From the NCBI GenBank assembly GCA_003140175.1, contig PLJD01000052.1, positions 9,504 through 64,801 of the forward strand: DNA of 55,298 nt. The letters are read 5' to 3'. Below, in pieces: positions 47,167-55,298 of the stretch. Below the pieces are notes generated by a model, which saw only the letters and a list, made by a program, of their open reading frames with translations, was not told the origin of the DNA and ran no database searches. Every line of letters begins with the position of its first letter. Within the stretch, counting starts at the first letter, position 1. The translations under genes were made by a program, and so were the position numbers. Origin of the DNA: Actinomycetota bacterium (lineage in GTDB: Bacteria > Actinomycetota > Acidimicrobiia > IMCC26256 > PALSA-555).

Positions 47167-47975
47167 GCGACGTCGTGCTGGTGGACGTCGCCGAGCGCGT
47201 CGCTACGATCACCCTCCACCGTCCCCAGGTCCGCAACGCCATCAACGGCGAGCTCGGGCTCGCGCTGGCCCGCGCCGTGGGCGACGCCGAGACTCGCGAC
47301 GACGTCGACGTGCTGATCCTCACCGCGACCGACCCGGCCTTCTGCGCCGGTGCCGATCTCGGTGAGGTGGCGAGCGGCACCGGCCGGACCGCCACCCCCG
47401 CCGACCCCGACGACCCGTGGCGGCGCGACGACGTCGGTCGGTTCACGTTTCGCGGGCCCTTCCCACCCCGCACCAAGCTGCTCATCGGAGCCATCAATGG
47501 GCCCGCGATCACCGGCGGCTTCGAGCTGGCCCTGAACTGCGATCTGCTCGTCGCCTCCGAACGGGCCCGCTTCGCCGATACCCACGCCCGGGTTGGCGTC
47601 ATGCCCGGCTGGGGACTCACCGTGCTCCTCGCGGAGGCCGTCGGGCTCCGCCGGGCCCGCGAGCTCAGCGCGACGGGCAACTTTCTCACTGCCGAGCAGG
47701 CGCTCGGCTGGGGTCTGGTGAACCACGTCGTCGAGCACGAACGCCTCCTCCCCTTCACCCGTGAGCTGGCGCTCGCCGCCGCGGAGAACGACCAGCGGGC
47801 GGTGCGCCGCATGCTGCAGTCCTACGACGAGATCGCGGCGACCATCTACGACCGCGGCTGGGCGGTCGAGGACCGGGTCAACCGCGACTGGTGGACGACG
47901 ACGTTCGACCGAGCCGAGCTCGGCCGTCGGCGCGCGGACGTCCTCACCCGAGGGCGTGACCAGGTCACGGGCTAG
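47163..47975 (+). CDS. Enoyl-CoA hydratase/isomerase (crotonase)
   Basis: Crotonase-fold protein of 270 aa: VATITLHRPQVRNAINGEL, the oxyanion loop AFCAGADLGE, and INGPAITGGFELALNCDLLVASERARFADTHARVGVMPGWG. Glu121 (in GGFELAL) matches the first catalytic Glu. The second Glu of hydratases, in the PE position, is His141 here, so the reaction may be isomerisation, hydrolysis or decarboxylation rather than standard hydration. The ATG overlaps the amidohydrolase stop. Last gene of the accessory cluster. Confidence 0.9.
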   Translation: MSDVVLVDVAERVATITLHRPQVRNAINGELGLALARAVGDAETRDDVDVLILTATDPAFCAGADLGEVASGTGRTATPADPDDPWRRDDVGRFTFRGPFPPRTKLLIGAINGPAITGGFELALNCDLLVASERARFADTHARVGVMPGWGLTVLLAEAVGLRRARELSATGNFLTAEQALGWGLVNHVVEHERLLPFTRELALAAAENDQRAVRRMLQSYDEIAATIYDRGWAVEDRVNRDWWTTTFDRAELGRRRADVLTRGRDQVTG

Positions 47976-48114
47976 GAGACCGATCCCGCCGGTTCAGAAG
48001 TCCGTGGACGGCACTGCAAGGCCGATCTGGGCCAGTTCTGTACCAGGACGCGTGACGCACGATGGAGTTCTTGTGAAGCGTCACCCGTACACGGGTCCAG
48101 GGAAGCGAGGAGAC

Positions 48115-48849
48115 TCAACTGGTGGCGTCCGTCCTGGTGACTGAGGTTTCCGAGACCTCCGACGATGACGGAATGACGAATCGAAATCCGGTGCCAGTCT
48201 CAGTGAGGAAGTAACGGGGTCGAGTGGGGTCTGGTTCGAGCTTCTGGCGAATCTGTGCCATGAACACCCGGGTGTAGTTGGTTTCTGCCTCGTACCCTGG
48301 ACCCCACACCTCGGTGAGCAAGTGGGGGTAGGTGATGAGTCGACCGGCGTTGCGAGCGAGGAGCTCGACGATTCGCCACTGTGTCCGCGTCAGATGGACG
48401 CTCGCCCCGGACCGATCGCGGATGTCCTTGTTGGCGAGGTCGATCGTGAAGTCGGGTGTCTCGATCACCGCCTCGTCGACTTGGCCTGAGGGCGTGCGAC
48501 GCATGGCAGCCCGGAGTCGGGCGACGAGCTCGTCAATGCCGAACGGCTTGGCGACATAATCGTCGGCGCCGGCGTCGAGCGCGGCGACCTTGTCCTTCTC
48601 GTTGTCGCGAGCTGAGAGCACGATGATCGGCACCTCGCTCCAACCGCGGAGGCCCTCGAGGACCTCGAGGCCGTCAAGATCGGGGAGCCCGAGATCGAGG
48701 ATGACGACGTCGGGTTTGACCCGGGCCGCGATGGTGAGCGCGCTGCCACCGTCGGCCGCGAGGGCCACGTCGTAGCCGCGGGCTTGCAGGTTGATCTCCA
48801 GTGTGCGACGGATCTGCTGCTCGTCGTCGATCACGAGGACTGTGGGCAT
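48115..48849 (-). CDS. kdpE: Response regulator KdpE
   Basis: OmpR-type regulator of 244 aa: receiver domain with VLVIDDEQQIRRTL, phospho-acceptor in DVVILDLGLPDLDGLEVL, and the KPFGIDELVARLRA lysine, then a winged-helix domain (HLTRTQWRIVELLARNAGRLITYPHLLTEVWG; NYTRVFMAQIRQKLEPDP). It is activated by KdpD and switches on kdpFABC at low potassium or high osmolarity. The ATG at 48849 lies 13 bp after kdpD; the longer upstream frame is not receiver-like. A tail of about 20 residues follows the DNA-binding domain. Confidence 0.95.
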   Translation of the reverse strand: MPTVLVIDDEQQIRRTLEINLQARGYDVALAADGGSALTIAARVKPDVVILDLGLPDLDGLEVLEGLRGWSEVPIIVLSARDNEKDKVAALDAGADDYVAKPFGIDELVARLRAAMRRTPSGQVDEAVIETPDFTIDLANKDIRDRSGASVHLTRTQWRIVELLARNAGRLITYPHLLTEVWGPGYEAETNYTRVFMAQIRQKLEPDPTRPRYFLTETGTGFRFVIPSSSEVSETSVTRTDATS

Positions 48850-48862
48850 GGGGCGGTCCCTG

Positions 48863-51355
48863 TTATGCGAGAGGCAAGGTGAAGAGCGCGGTGACGCCGC
48901 CGCCGGGTGTGTCTTCGAGCCGCAGGTCGGCTCCCATTGACTGCACGAACCCGCGCGCCACCGCAAGGCCGAGACCGACACCGTGCTGTTGGGCACTGGG
49001 CCCGTCGCCGAGGCGCTGAAAGGGCTGAAAGACTGCGGACCGTTGCGCTGGCGGGATGCCGGGGCCGCGGTCCACGACGCGCAGTTCCACGTGGCCAGCG
49101 ACGGAGTCAGCCTCGACCCTGACCGGGCGGTCTGCTGGCGACCAGCTAAGGGCGTTGTCGATGACGTTGGCGACCGCCCGCTCGAGCAGGGCGGGGTCGG
49201 TCGCTATCGGTGGCAGCGCTTCGGGCACGGCCATCGCCAGGTTTGTCGTGTCGCGTGAGAGGCTCTTGATCGCCGAAAACACGACTTCTTCGGGCGCGGT
49301 CGAACGGAGGCGGATGCTCAGCACTCCGGCCTGGAGGCGGCTCATGTCGAGCAAGTTGCCGACCAGGCTGTTGAGGCGGTCGGCCTCCAGGTCGATCGTT
49401 TCGCAGAATCCCTTGATGGTCTCGGGAGGCCAGGTGACCTCCTGGCTCAGGACGCTGGTGGCCGCGGCTTTGATCGAGGCCAATGGGGTGCGCAGATCGT
49501 GGGAGACCGCGGCGAGCATGGCCGTCCGCAGTTCGTTTGTTTCCGCAAGCGAACTCGCCGATGCTGCGTCGGCCTGGAGGACGATCTGCTGTTGGGCCAA
49601 TCTGAGCTGGGCGACGAAGGTGTTGAGGAGCCGACGATCCTCTGCGGCGAGGGAGTGGGTGCCACGCATGGCGAGCGTGGCCCCGTCGCCCAGCTCGGCC
49701 ACCGAGTCGGCCTGATCGGGGCTTCCGGGTGGGGCGGTCCCCGCCGCGGCTTGGATGGTCCAGCCGGCCTCGTTGGGCGTGAGCAGCGCGACCGCGTCGA
49801 GCTGGAACGTAGCCCGTACCTCCTGGACGAGCTCACCGAGCACCTCGGTGCTGGGCATCACCGAGCGGCTCGCCAAGCGGTTCAGGGTCTCGGCCTCGCC
49901 TCGTGCCCGGGCGATCTCGAAGCCACGCCGCGCGAATCGGTCCGTCATGACGGCAAAGGCTCCGGCGATGGCCAAGAACACCATGAGGACCACCAGATCG
50001 TCGGTGTGCGCGATCCGCCAGTGGTGAATCGGCGGCACGAAGTACCAGTCGGCAAGCGCGGCGGCGATCAGAGCCGACGCGACGCCCGGCTTGACTCCAC
50101 CGACGGCGCCGACGCAAACGGTGCCCAGGAGGAGGAGTAACAGAACCGTCGAGAGCGAAGCACCGCCGCGCAGCGGTATGAGGGCGTAGGTGAGCAGCGG
50201 GATGCCGACGAGCGTCAGAAGCCAGCCCAGCTGGCGGCGGCGACGCGAGAGGCCCGGATTCGTCGAGCGGTTGTCGGCTCCGGAGCTGTGCTCGTCCGCG
50301 GTGGAGACCACGTGCACATCGATGGGTCCGGCGCCAGCCAGGACGTCTCGGATGACCGAGCCTCCCAGCAGCTCGGTCCAGCGGTGCTGGCGGCTGGCGC
50401 CCAAGACCAGCTGCGTCGCGTTCTCGGCTCGGGCGAAGGCCACGAGGGAATCAGCGATCTGCTGGCCGGCGATGATCGCGAACCGGCCGCCCAGCGCGGT
50501 GGCCAGGGCGCGGTAGCGGTCCAACGCCGCCACGACCTGTGGGGTTTCCTCGTGGGTCCGGATGTGCACGGCGAGGAGACCTGCCCGTGTCCGGGTGGCC
50601 ATCCGGGCTCCCCGCCGTAGCAGGCGCTCGCCGCTCGTGGCGCCGGTCAGCGCGACGACCACGCGCTCGCGAGTGTCCCAGGGTTCGGCGACGCCCTCGG
50701 AGGCTCGATAGATCGCGAGGCGCTGGTCGGCATGGTCGGCCATCCACTGCAGGGCCAGCTCGCGCAGGGCGCCGAGGTTCTCAACTCGGAAGTAGTGGGA
50801 CAGTGCGCCGTCGATGCGTTCGGGCGGAAAGATGTTGCCGTGCGCCATGCGGCGGCGCAGCGCCTCGGGGGTGAGGTCGACGAACTCGATCTGGTCGGCG
50901 CGGCGCACGACCGCGTCGGGGATCATCTCGGGCTCCTCGGCGCCGATGACGGTTGCGACGACGTCGGCGAGCGATTCGAGATGCTGGATGTTCAACGTCG
51001 TGATGACGTCGATCCCGTCGTCGAGCAGCGCCTCGATGTCCATCCACCGCTTGGGGTGCTCGCTTTCAGAGGCGTTGGTGTGCGCGTAGTCGTCGATGAG
51101 TGCGACCTGGGGATGACGCCGCCGAGCCGCTACCAGGTCCACCTTGCAGTTGTGCGGATCGCCAGGGTGGCGGGGTCGAAGGAGCTCGAGATCTCCGAGC
51201 TGGGCAGCCGTCTGCGGCCGCCCTTTGGCATTGACGAGGACGGCGACAACATCCGTGCCGCGCGCCAGGCGACGCCGGCCCTCGTTGAGCATCGCATAGG
51301 TCTTCCCCACGCCAGGCGCAGCGCCCAGATAGATCCGAAGGGTCCCTCGCGGCAT
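48863..51355 (-). CDS. kdpD: Sensor histidine kinase KdpD
   Basis: Membrane kinase of 830 aa. The cytoplasmic N-domain has the KdpD P-loop (IYLGAAPGVGKTYAMLNEGRRRL) and IDDYAHTNASESEHPKRW. A USP-like domain (GERLLRRGARMATRTRAGLLAVHI; LVLGASRQHRW) follows, then four membrane helices (about 400-500), a GAF-like region, the H-box VSHDLRTPLASIKA, and HATPase boxes (NVIDNALSWSP; DRGPGIPP; GVGLGLAVARGF). The ATG at 51355 has GGAAGGA upstream. Divergent from kdpFAB. Confidence 0.95.
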   Translation of the reverse strand: MPRGTLRIYLGAAPGVGKTYAMLNEGRRRLARGTDVVAVLVNAKGRPQTAAQLGDLELLRPRHPGDPHNCKVDLVAARRRHPQVALIDDYAHTNASESEHPKRWMDIEALLDDGIDVITTLNIQHLESLADVVATVIGAEEPEMIPDAVVRRADQIEFVDLTPEALRRRMAHGNIFPPERIDGALSHYFRVENLGALRELALQWMADHADQRLAIYRASEGVAEPWDTRERVVVALTGATSGERLLRRGARMATRTRAGLLAVHIRTHEETPQVVAALDRYRALATALGGRFAIIAGQQIADSLVAFARAENATQLVLGASRQHRWTELLGGSVIRDVLAGAGPIDVHVVSTADEHSSGADNRSTNPGLSRRRRQLGWLLTLVGIPLLTYALIPLRGGASLSTVLLLLLLGTVCVGAVGGVKPGVASALIAAALADWYFVPPIHHWRIAHTDDLVVLMVFLAIAGAFAVMTDRFARRGFEIARARGEAETLNRLASRSVMPSTEVLGELVQEVRATFQLDAVALLTPNEAGWTIQAAAGTAPPGSPDQADSVAELGDGATLAMRGTHSLAAEDRRLLNTFVAQLRLAQQQIVLQADAASASSLAETNELRTAMLAAVSHDLRTPLASIKAAATSVLSQEVTWPPETIKGFCETIDLEADRLNSLVGNLLDMSRLQAGVLSIRLRSTAPEEVVFSAIKSLSRDTTNLAMAVPEALPPIATDPALLERAVANVIDNALSWSPADRPVRVEADSVAGHVELRVVDRGPGIPPAQRSAVFQPFQRLGDGPSAQQHGVGLGLAVARGFVQSMGADLRLEDTPGGGVTALFTLPLA

Positions 51356-51674
51356 CTCGTTCCTTCCTCGAAGCGATAGTGGCGCCACGGTGCGCGAGAG
51401 GGAAGGGTCTTCACACTTCTTTGACGCCGAGGAGCCGGGAATTCGCGCCGCTGTAATGCTCGGCCCGAGCCGGCCAACTCGGGTCGTCACAACCACACGG
51501 GTCTGCCTTGACGTGACACCACGCGGCTGAGCAAAGAAATCGCGAATTTCGTCACTGTTGCTGTCAAGAAGGCACAAAGCCGCTTGCCAATCGGCCGGCG
51601 GGAGCGCAACGTGAGCGACCTGCCCGCGGGCGAGTGTTCGCGGCAACGAAACGACAGTGAACGTGAGGAGAGGC
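51356..51674. promoter_or_regulatory. kdpD-kdp divergent control region, no gene
   Basis: 319 bp without a convincing gene, holding the divergent promoters of kdpDE and the kdp structural genes. Two inverted repeats stand out: CCCGAG (51464-51469) with CTCGGG (51478-51483), and GAAAT (51536-51540) with ATTTC (51546-51550) around CGCGA. Either could be a KdpE site or part of a leader. I found no convincing -35/-10 pair and no recognisable c-di-AMP riboswitch. Confidence 0.4.
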
Positions 51675-51839
51675 ATGGCCGATCTGTGGGTGGTTCTCAC
51701 CGTGATCGGGTTCGTCTTGATCAGTGCCGCGTACATCAAGGGTTGTGATCTCATCATCGGCCCCGACGACGCCACTGAACTCGACACCGCGTCGGACGAG
51801 CCGGCGCAGGCCAAGTCCGTCGTAAGCGTCGACCGATGA
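51675..51839 (+). CDS. Small single-helix membrane protein upstream of kdpF
   Basis: Protein of 54 aa: a membrane helix (LWVVLTVIGFVLISAAYIKGCDLI) followed by a polar acidic tail. GAGGAGAGG precedes the ATG at 51675. Its stop overlaps the kdpF start (ATGA). Similar short proteins sit before kdpF in other actinobacteria (from memory). Coupling suggests a role in the Kdp complex, but no function is established. Confidence 0.72.
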   Translation: MADLWVVLTVIGFVLISAAYIKGCDLIIGPDDATELDTASDEPAQAKSVVSVDR

Positions 51840-51922
51840 GTGAGAACTACATCGGCCTGATCCTCGGATTACTGATCGTGCTGTTCCTCTTGGCAGCCAT
51901 CCTCTTCCCGGAGCGTTTCTGA
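51836..51922 (+). CDS. kdpF: K+-transporting ATPase subunit KdpF
   Basis: Protein of 28 aa with one membrane helix ([18 protein letters not shown]) and the PERF ending typical of KdpF, which stabilises the KdpABC complex. The ATG overlaps the preceding stop and its own TGA overlaps the kdpA ATG (TGATG). Confidence 0.88.
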   Translation: MSENYIGLILGLLIVLFLLAAILFPERF

Positions 51923-53634
51923 TGAGCGGCGCAAGCTGGGCCCAATACGTCGCGCTGATCGTTCTCCTCGCGATCACTGCTCCGCTGCTCGGTCGCTACA
52001 TAGCGAATGTCCTCGAGGGCGTTCCCTCACGACTGGACCGCGCGTTCGATCCCGCGGAGCGGTTGATCTACCGGGTCTGCCGAATCGACCCGGACCGCGA
52101 GCAGCGCTGGAACATCTACACGCTCTCGCTGATGGTGTTCACCGGCGTCGGGCTCCTGTTCCTGTACCTGATCCAACGGCTCCAGGGGAACCTGCCGTTC
52201 AACCCGACCGGGTTCGCCGCCGTGGCGCCGGCGCTGGCGTTCAACACCTCGGTGAGCTTCATCACCAACACCAACTGGCAGGCCTACGGCGGTGAAGCGG
52301 TGATGAGCCACTTCACCCAGGTCGTCGGCCTGACCGTCCAACAGTTCCTCTCCGCCGCCGTTGGCCTGGCCGTCATGGCGGCCTTCATCCGGGGCCTCGC
52401 ACGCGCCGGCCACCGCACCGTCGGCAACTTCTGGGCGGACCTCGTCCGTACGACGCTGCGGATCCTCCTCCCTCTCGCGTTCGTGTTCGCCATCGTGCTG
52501 TTGGCGAGCGGTGTGATCCAAAACACACACGGCTTCACCACCGTGCACACCGTCGCCGGCTCGACCCAGCAGATCCCGGGCGGCGTGAACGCCAGCATGG
52601 AATCGATGAAGCAGCTCGGAACCAACGGCGGGGACTGGTTCAACGTCAACTCGGCGCACCCGTACTCGAACCCGAACGGCTTCTCCGACTTCATCGAGAT
52701 CTACGCGATCCTCCTCATCGGCTTCGCGCTGCCGTTCACGTTCGGACGGATGATCAAAGACAAGCGGCAGGGCTATGCCGTGGTGACGATCATGTCCGTG
52801 ATCTTCCTCGCTGCCACTCTCAGCCTCATGTTCCTCGAGGTCGGGGGAAACCCGAAACTCACCGACGCGGGCGCGACCCAAAAGGTCACGGCCACCTCCC
52901 CGGGCGGAAATGCCGAAGGCAAGGAGGTTCGCTTCGGGCCCAGCGCGTCGGGCTTGTGGGGTGCCGCGACCACGGGCACCTCGAACGGCTCGATCAACTC
53001 CCAGCTCGACAGCTACACACCCGCGGGCGGGCTCGTCGCCCTGGGAGACCTGAAACTCGGCGAGATCTCCCCCGGTGGAGTCGGCACCGGGCTCAACGGC
53101 CTGCTGATCATCGTGATCCTGGCGGTCTTCATCGCCGGCCTCATGGTCGGGCGGACTCCCGAGTATCTCGGCAAGAAGATTCAAGCCCGGGAGGTCAAGC
53201 TCGTCGCGCTCTACGTTCTGGCGATGCCGGTGGTGGTCCTCGGCTTCACTGCGCTTTCGGTGTTCGTGCAATCCGTGCTGAACAAGTCGATATACAACCC
53301 AGGGCCGCACGGCTTCACCGAGCTCCTATACGCCTACACCTCGTCGGCGAACAACAACGGCTCGGCCTTCGCCGGGCTCACCGCGAACACTGCCTGGCTG
53401 AACAACACCCTGGGCATCACCATGCTGGTCGGCCGCTTCTTCACCATTATCCCCGCACTGGCGATCGCGGGATCGCTTGCTCGCAAGCGGCACACGCCCG
53501 CCACCGCGGGGACTTTCCCGACCCACACGCCGCTGTTCGTGGTGCTGGTGCTCGGCGTGGTGATCATTCTCGCGGCGCTCACCTTCCTTCCCGTCCTCGC
53601 GCTCGGTCCGATCGTCGAGCAACTACACATCTAG
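51922..53634 (+). CDS. kdpA: K+-transporting ATPase subunit KdpA
   Basis: Potassium channel-like subunit of 570 aa with about ten membrane helices and four SKT-type pore repeats. Seen: [19 protein letters not shown] (selectivity loop 1), [23 protein letters not shown] (loop 2), [35 protein letters not shown] (loop 3 region), and [33 protein letters not shown] (loop 4). The ATG is coupled to kdpF. Imports K+ with KdpB at low external potassium. Confidence 0.97.
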   Translation: MSGASWAQYVALIVLLAITAPLLGRYIANVLEGVPSRLDRAFDPAERLIYRVCRIDPDREQRWNIYTLSLMVFTGVGLLFLYLIQRLQGNLPFNPTGFAAVAPALAFNTSVSFITNTNWQAYGGEAVMSHFTQVVGLTVQQFLSAAVGLAVMAAFIRGLARAGHRTVGNFWADLVRTTLRILLPLAFVFAIVLLASGVIQNTHGFTTVHTVAGSTQQIPGGVNASMESMKQLGTNGGDWFNVNSAHPYSNPNGFSDFIEIYAILLIGFALPFTFGRMIKDKRQGYAVVTIMSVIFLAATLSLMFLEVGGNPKLTDAGATQKVTATSPGGNAEGKEVRFGPSASGLWGAATTGTSNGSINSQLDSYTPAGGLVALGDLKLGEISPGGVGTGLNGLLIIVILAVFIAGLMVGRTPEYLGKKIQAREVKLVALYVLAMPVVVLGFTALSVFVQSVLNKSIYNPGPHGFTELLYAYTSSANNNGSAFAGLTANTAWLNNTLGITMLVGRFFTIIPALAIAGSLARKRHTPATAGTFPTHTPLFVVLVLGVVIILAALTFLPVLALGPIVEQLHI

Positions 53635-53646
53635 GAGCCAGGAACG

Positions 53647-55298
53647 ATGGCCGTAGAAACGATGGCCGAGGGATCCAAGAACAAGGCCCCGGGATCCTCG
53701 AACAAGATCTTCGACGCCCGTCTGATGCGCCGGGCGATCATCGACAGTTTCATCAAGCTCGATCCCCGAGTCCTGTACCGCAACCCGGTGATGTTCGTGG
53801 TCGGAGTGGGGTCGGTGCTCACGACGGTTCTGTTCATCACCGACTACAGCTCGTCGTCCTCGAATGTGAACGTGTTCGTCGGCCTGGTGGCCCTGTTCCT
53901 CTGGTTCACGGTGCTGTTCGCCAACTTCGCCGAGGCTCTCGCCGAAGGCCGCGGTAAGGCGCAGGCCGAGACGCTTCGCCAGACCCGCTCGGAGACGATC
54001 GCGCACTGCCGTCGCAGCGACGGCAGCACAGAAGACGTCGCCAGCGGCGATCTCCAGGTCGGCGACGAGTGCGTCGTGAGCGCCGGCCAGACGATTCCGA
54101 GCGACGGTGACGTCATCGAGGGCATCGCAACGGTCGACGAGTCGGCGATCACGGGCGAGTCCGCGCCGGTGATCCGGGAAGCAGGCGGGGACCGCTCCGC
54201 GGTCACCGGTGGCACACATGTGCTGTCCGACCAGATCGTCGTGCGGATCACCGCGCGCCCCGGCGAGACGTTCCTGGACCGGATGATCGCGTTGGTGGAG
54301 GGCTCCAGCCGTCAAAAGACGCCGAACGAGATCGCGCTGAACATTCTGCTCGCGGGTCTGACGATCATCTTTTTGCTCGTCGTCATCACATTGCAGCCGT
54401 TCGCGATGTTCGCCCACGCAGAGCAGACGATCGTGATCCTGGTCGCGCTCCTCGTCTGCTTGATCCCGACCACGATTGGCGCCTTGTTGTCTGCGATCGG
54501 CATCGCCGGGATGGACCGTCTGGTGCGCCGCAACGTGATGGCCATGAGCGGCCGAGCGGTCGAGGCGGCTGGTGACTGCGCCACGCTGCTGTTGGACAAG
54601 ACCGGCACGATCACCTTCGGGAACCGCCAGGCAGACGAGTTCCTGCCCGCGCCCGGCGTGACCGAGCAGGAGATGGCCGACGCGGCCCAGCTGTCCAGCT
54701 TGGCCGACGAGACCCCTGAGGGGCGTTCCATCGTCGTGTTGGCCAAGGAGCGCTACGGCCTGCGGGAGCGAGAGCTCGCCGGGGCGGAGCTTGTGCCCTT
54801 CACCGCGCAGACCCGCATGAGCGGGATCGACTTTGAGGGCCGGTCGGTGCGCAAGGGGGCGGCGGACTCGGTGCGTCGCTGGGTGGAAGACCAAGGCGGG
54901 ACCGTGCCCAGCGAGCTCGGCGCGGCGGTGGACTCGATCGCAGGTCAGGGTGGCACCCCGCTCGTCGTGGCTGAGGCACGCGCCGCGGGGGGTTCGCCCC
55001 CCAGCCCCCCGCGCGCGTTGGGTGTCATCTACCTCAAAGACATCGTGAAGCCCGGTATCTCGCAGCGTTTCGAGGACCTTCGGCGGATGGGGATCCGCAC
55101 GGTGATGGTCACCGGTGACAACCCACGCACCGCGGCGGTGATTGCCAAGGAAGCAGGCGTGGACTCCTTCCTGGCCGAGGCGACTCCCGAAGAGAAGATG
55201 GCGCTCATCCGCCATGAGCAGCGGGACGGGCGGCTCGTGGCCATGACGGGCGATGGTACGAACGACGCTCCGGCGCTGGCCCAGGCCGACGTCGGCGT
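53647..55298 (+). CDS. kdpB: K+-transporting P-type ATPase subunit KdpB, 3' end outside window
   Basis: P-type ATPase that powers KdpA; 550 residues are seen before the window ends. Motifs: [14 protein letters not shown] and [12 protein letters not shown] (actuator, TGES), [21 protein letters not shown], the phosphorylation site LLDKTGTIT (D317), [36 protein letters not shown] and [19 protein letters not shown] Gly/Pro-rich insert ([12 protein letters not shown], about residues 445-456), encoded by a GC hairpin, lies just before GVIYLKD. The ATG at 53647 is 12 bp after kdpA. kdpC should follow outside the window. Confidence 0.97.
   Translation, partial: MAVETMAEGSKNKAPGSSNKIFDARLMRRAIIDSFIKLDPRVLYRNPVMFVVGVGSVLTTVLFITDYSSSSSNVNVFVGLVALFLWFTVLFANFAEALAEGRGKAQAETLRQTRSETIAHCRRSDGSTEDVASGDLQVGDECVVSAGQTIPSDGDVIEGIATVDESAITGESAPVIREAGGDRSAVTGGTHVLSDQIVVRITARPGETFLDRMIALVEGSSRQKTPNEIALNILLAGLTIIFLLVVITLQPFAMFAHAEQTIVILVALLVCLIPTTIGALLSAIGIAGMDRLVRRNVMAMSGRAVEAAGDCATLLLDKTGTITFGNRQADEFLPAPGVTEQEMADAAQLSSLADETPEGRSIVVLAKERYGLRERELAGAELVPFTAQTRMSGIDFEGRSVRKGAADSVRRWVEDQGGTVPSELGAAVDSIAGQGGTPLVVAEARAAGGSPPSPPRALGVIYLKDIVKPGISQRFEDLRRMGIRTVMVTGDNPRTAAVIAKEAGVDSFLAEATPEEKMALIRHEQRDGRLVAMTGDGTNDAPALAQADVG

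Noticed and set aside
51356..51674. A c-di-AMP (ydaO-type) riboswitch before kdp
   Set aside because: No conserved ydaO core could be recognised, only short inverted repeats.
54960..55030. A frameshift or sequencing error in kdpB at the GC hairpin
   Set aside because: The frame stays open and conserved motifs continue in the same frame on both sides.
53623..55215. A 530-aa minus-strand frame opposite kdpB
   Set aside because: Shadow frame; kdpB on the plus strand has all P-type ATPase motifs and simply runs off the window.

Overview
The window is a high-GC (about 70%) chromosomal segment of an actinobacterium. Markers are the ino1-PadR-DUF5318 neighbourhood, NucS in place of MutS/MutL, a dnaK-grpE-dnaJ-hspR operon, BldC, a single-domain Mop protein, many GTG starts and apparently leaderless promoters. 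The S18 tail, the purine gene order and the lack of Streptomyces- or Mycobacterium-specific genes suggest a deep lineage such as Acidimicrobiia, but this is inference. No prophage, insertion sequence, CRISPR array or integrase is visible, and almost all of the sequence codes.

Layout. 1-5.2 kb: inositol-phosphate synthase (cut by the window edge) with its PadR regulator, DUF5318, panB, a secreted DUF192 protein, then rpsF-ssb-rpsR-rplI. 5.2-16.9 kb: dnaB, Mop, a phosphotransferase, two Tat subunits, a sulfotransferase, nucS, a small membrane protein, a secreted YHYH protein, tRNA-Gly, dcd, a DUF4239 membrane protein, an EtfD/FadF-like membrane Fe-S oxidoreductase and a cyclic-nucleotide-binding protein. 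17.0-23.6 kb: heat-shock genes dnaK-grpE-dnaJ-hspR and clpB, both units preceded by an HspR-type operator. 23.7-36.0 kb: purine synthesis (purA-purD, purB-purC, purS-purQ, purL, purF-purM), interrupted by three small opposite-strand genes, then bldC. 36.0-37.9 kb: tRNAs Phe, Asp, Glu and Lys around a secreted SGNH hydrolase. 38-41 kb: a LacI regulator divergent from a secreted esterase, and msrA. 41-48 kb: an accessory catabolic region with a class III aminotransferase, a thiolase-fold protein without the usual nucleophilic Cys, DUF35, a duplicated EthD-like protein, an epimerase, an amidohydrolase and a crotonase. 48-55.3 kb: kdpED divergent from a small membrane protein and kdpFAB, with kdpB cut by the window edge.

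How the genes work together. PurA, D, B, C, S, Q, L, F and M cover most of IMP and AMP synthesis; purN, purH and purE/K are not here. The 42.6-48.0 kb genes look like a CoA-linked pathway in which a crotonase hydrates an enoyl-CoA and a thiolase-fold/DUF35 pair performs a retro-aldol cleavage like Ltp2-ChsH2 of steroid side-chain breakdown. The substrate is unknown. This is the least characterised and most interesting unit in the window.

Two control themes recur. At least eight starts are preceded by a TAnnnT hexamer only 6-7 nt upstream, which predicts leaderless mRNAs. The heat-shock operators share the half-site AAGTTGATA, a shifted form of the classical HAIR element.
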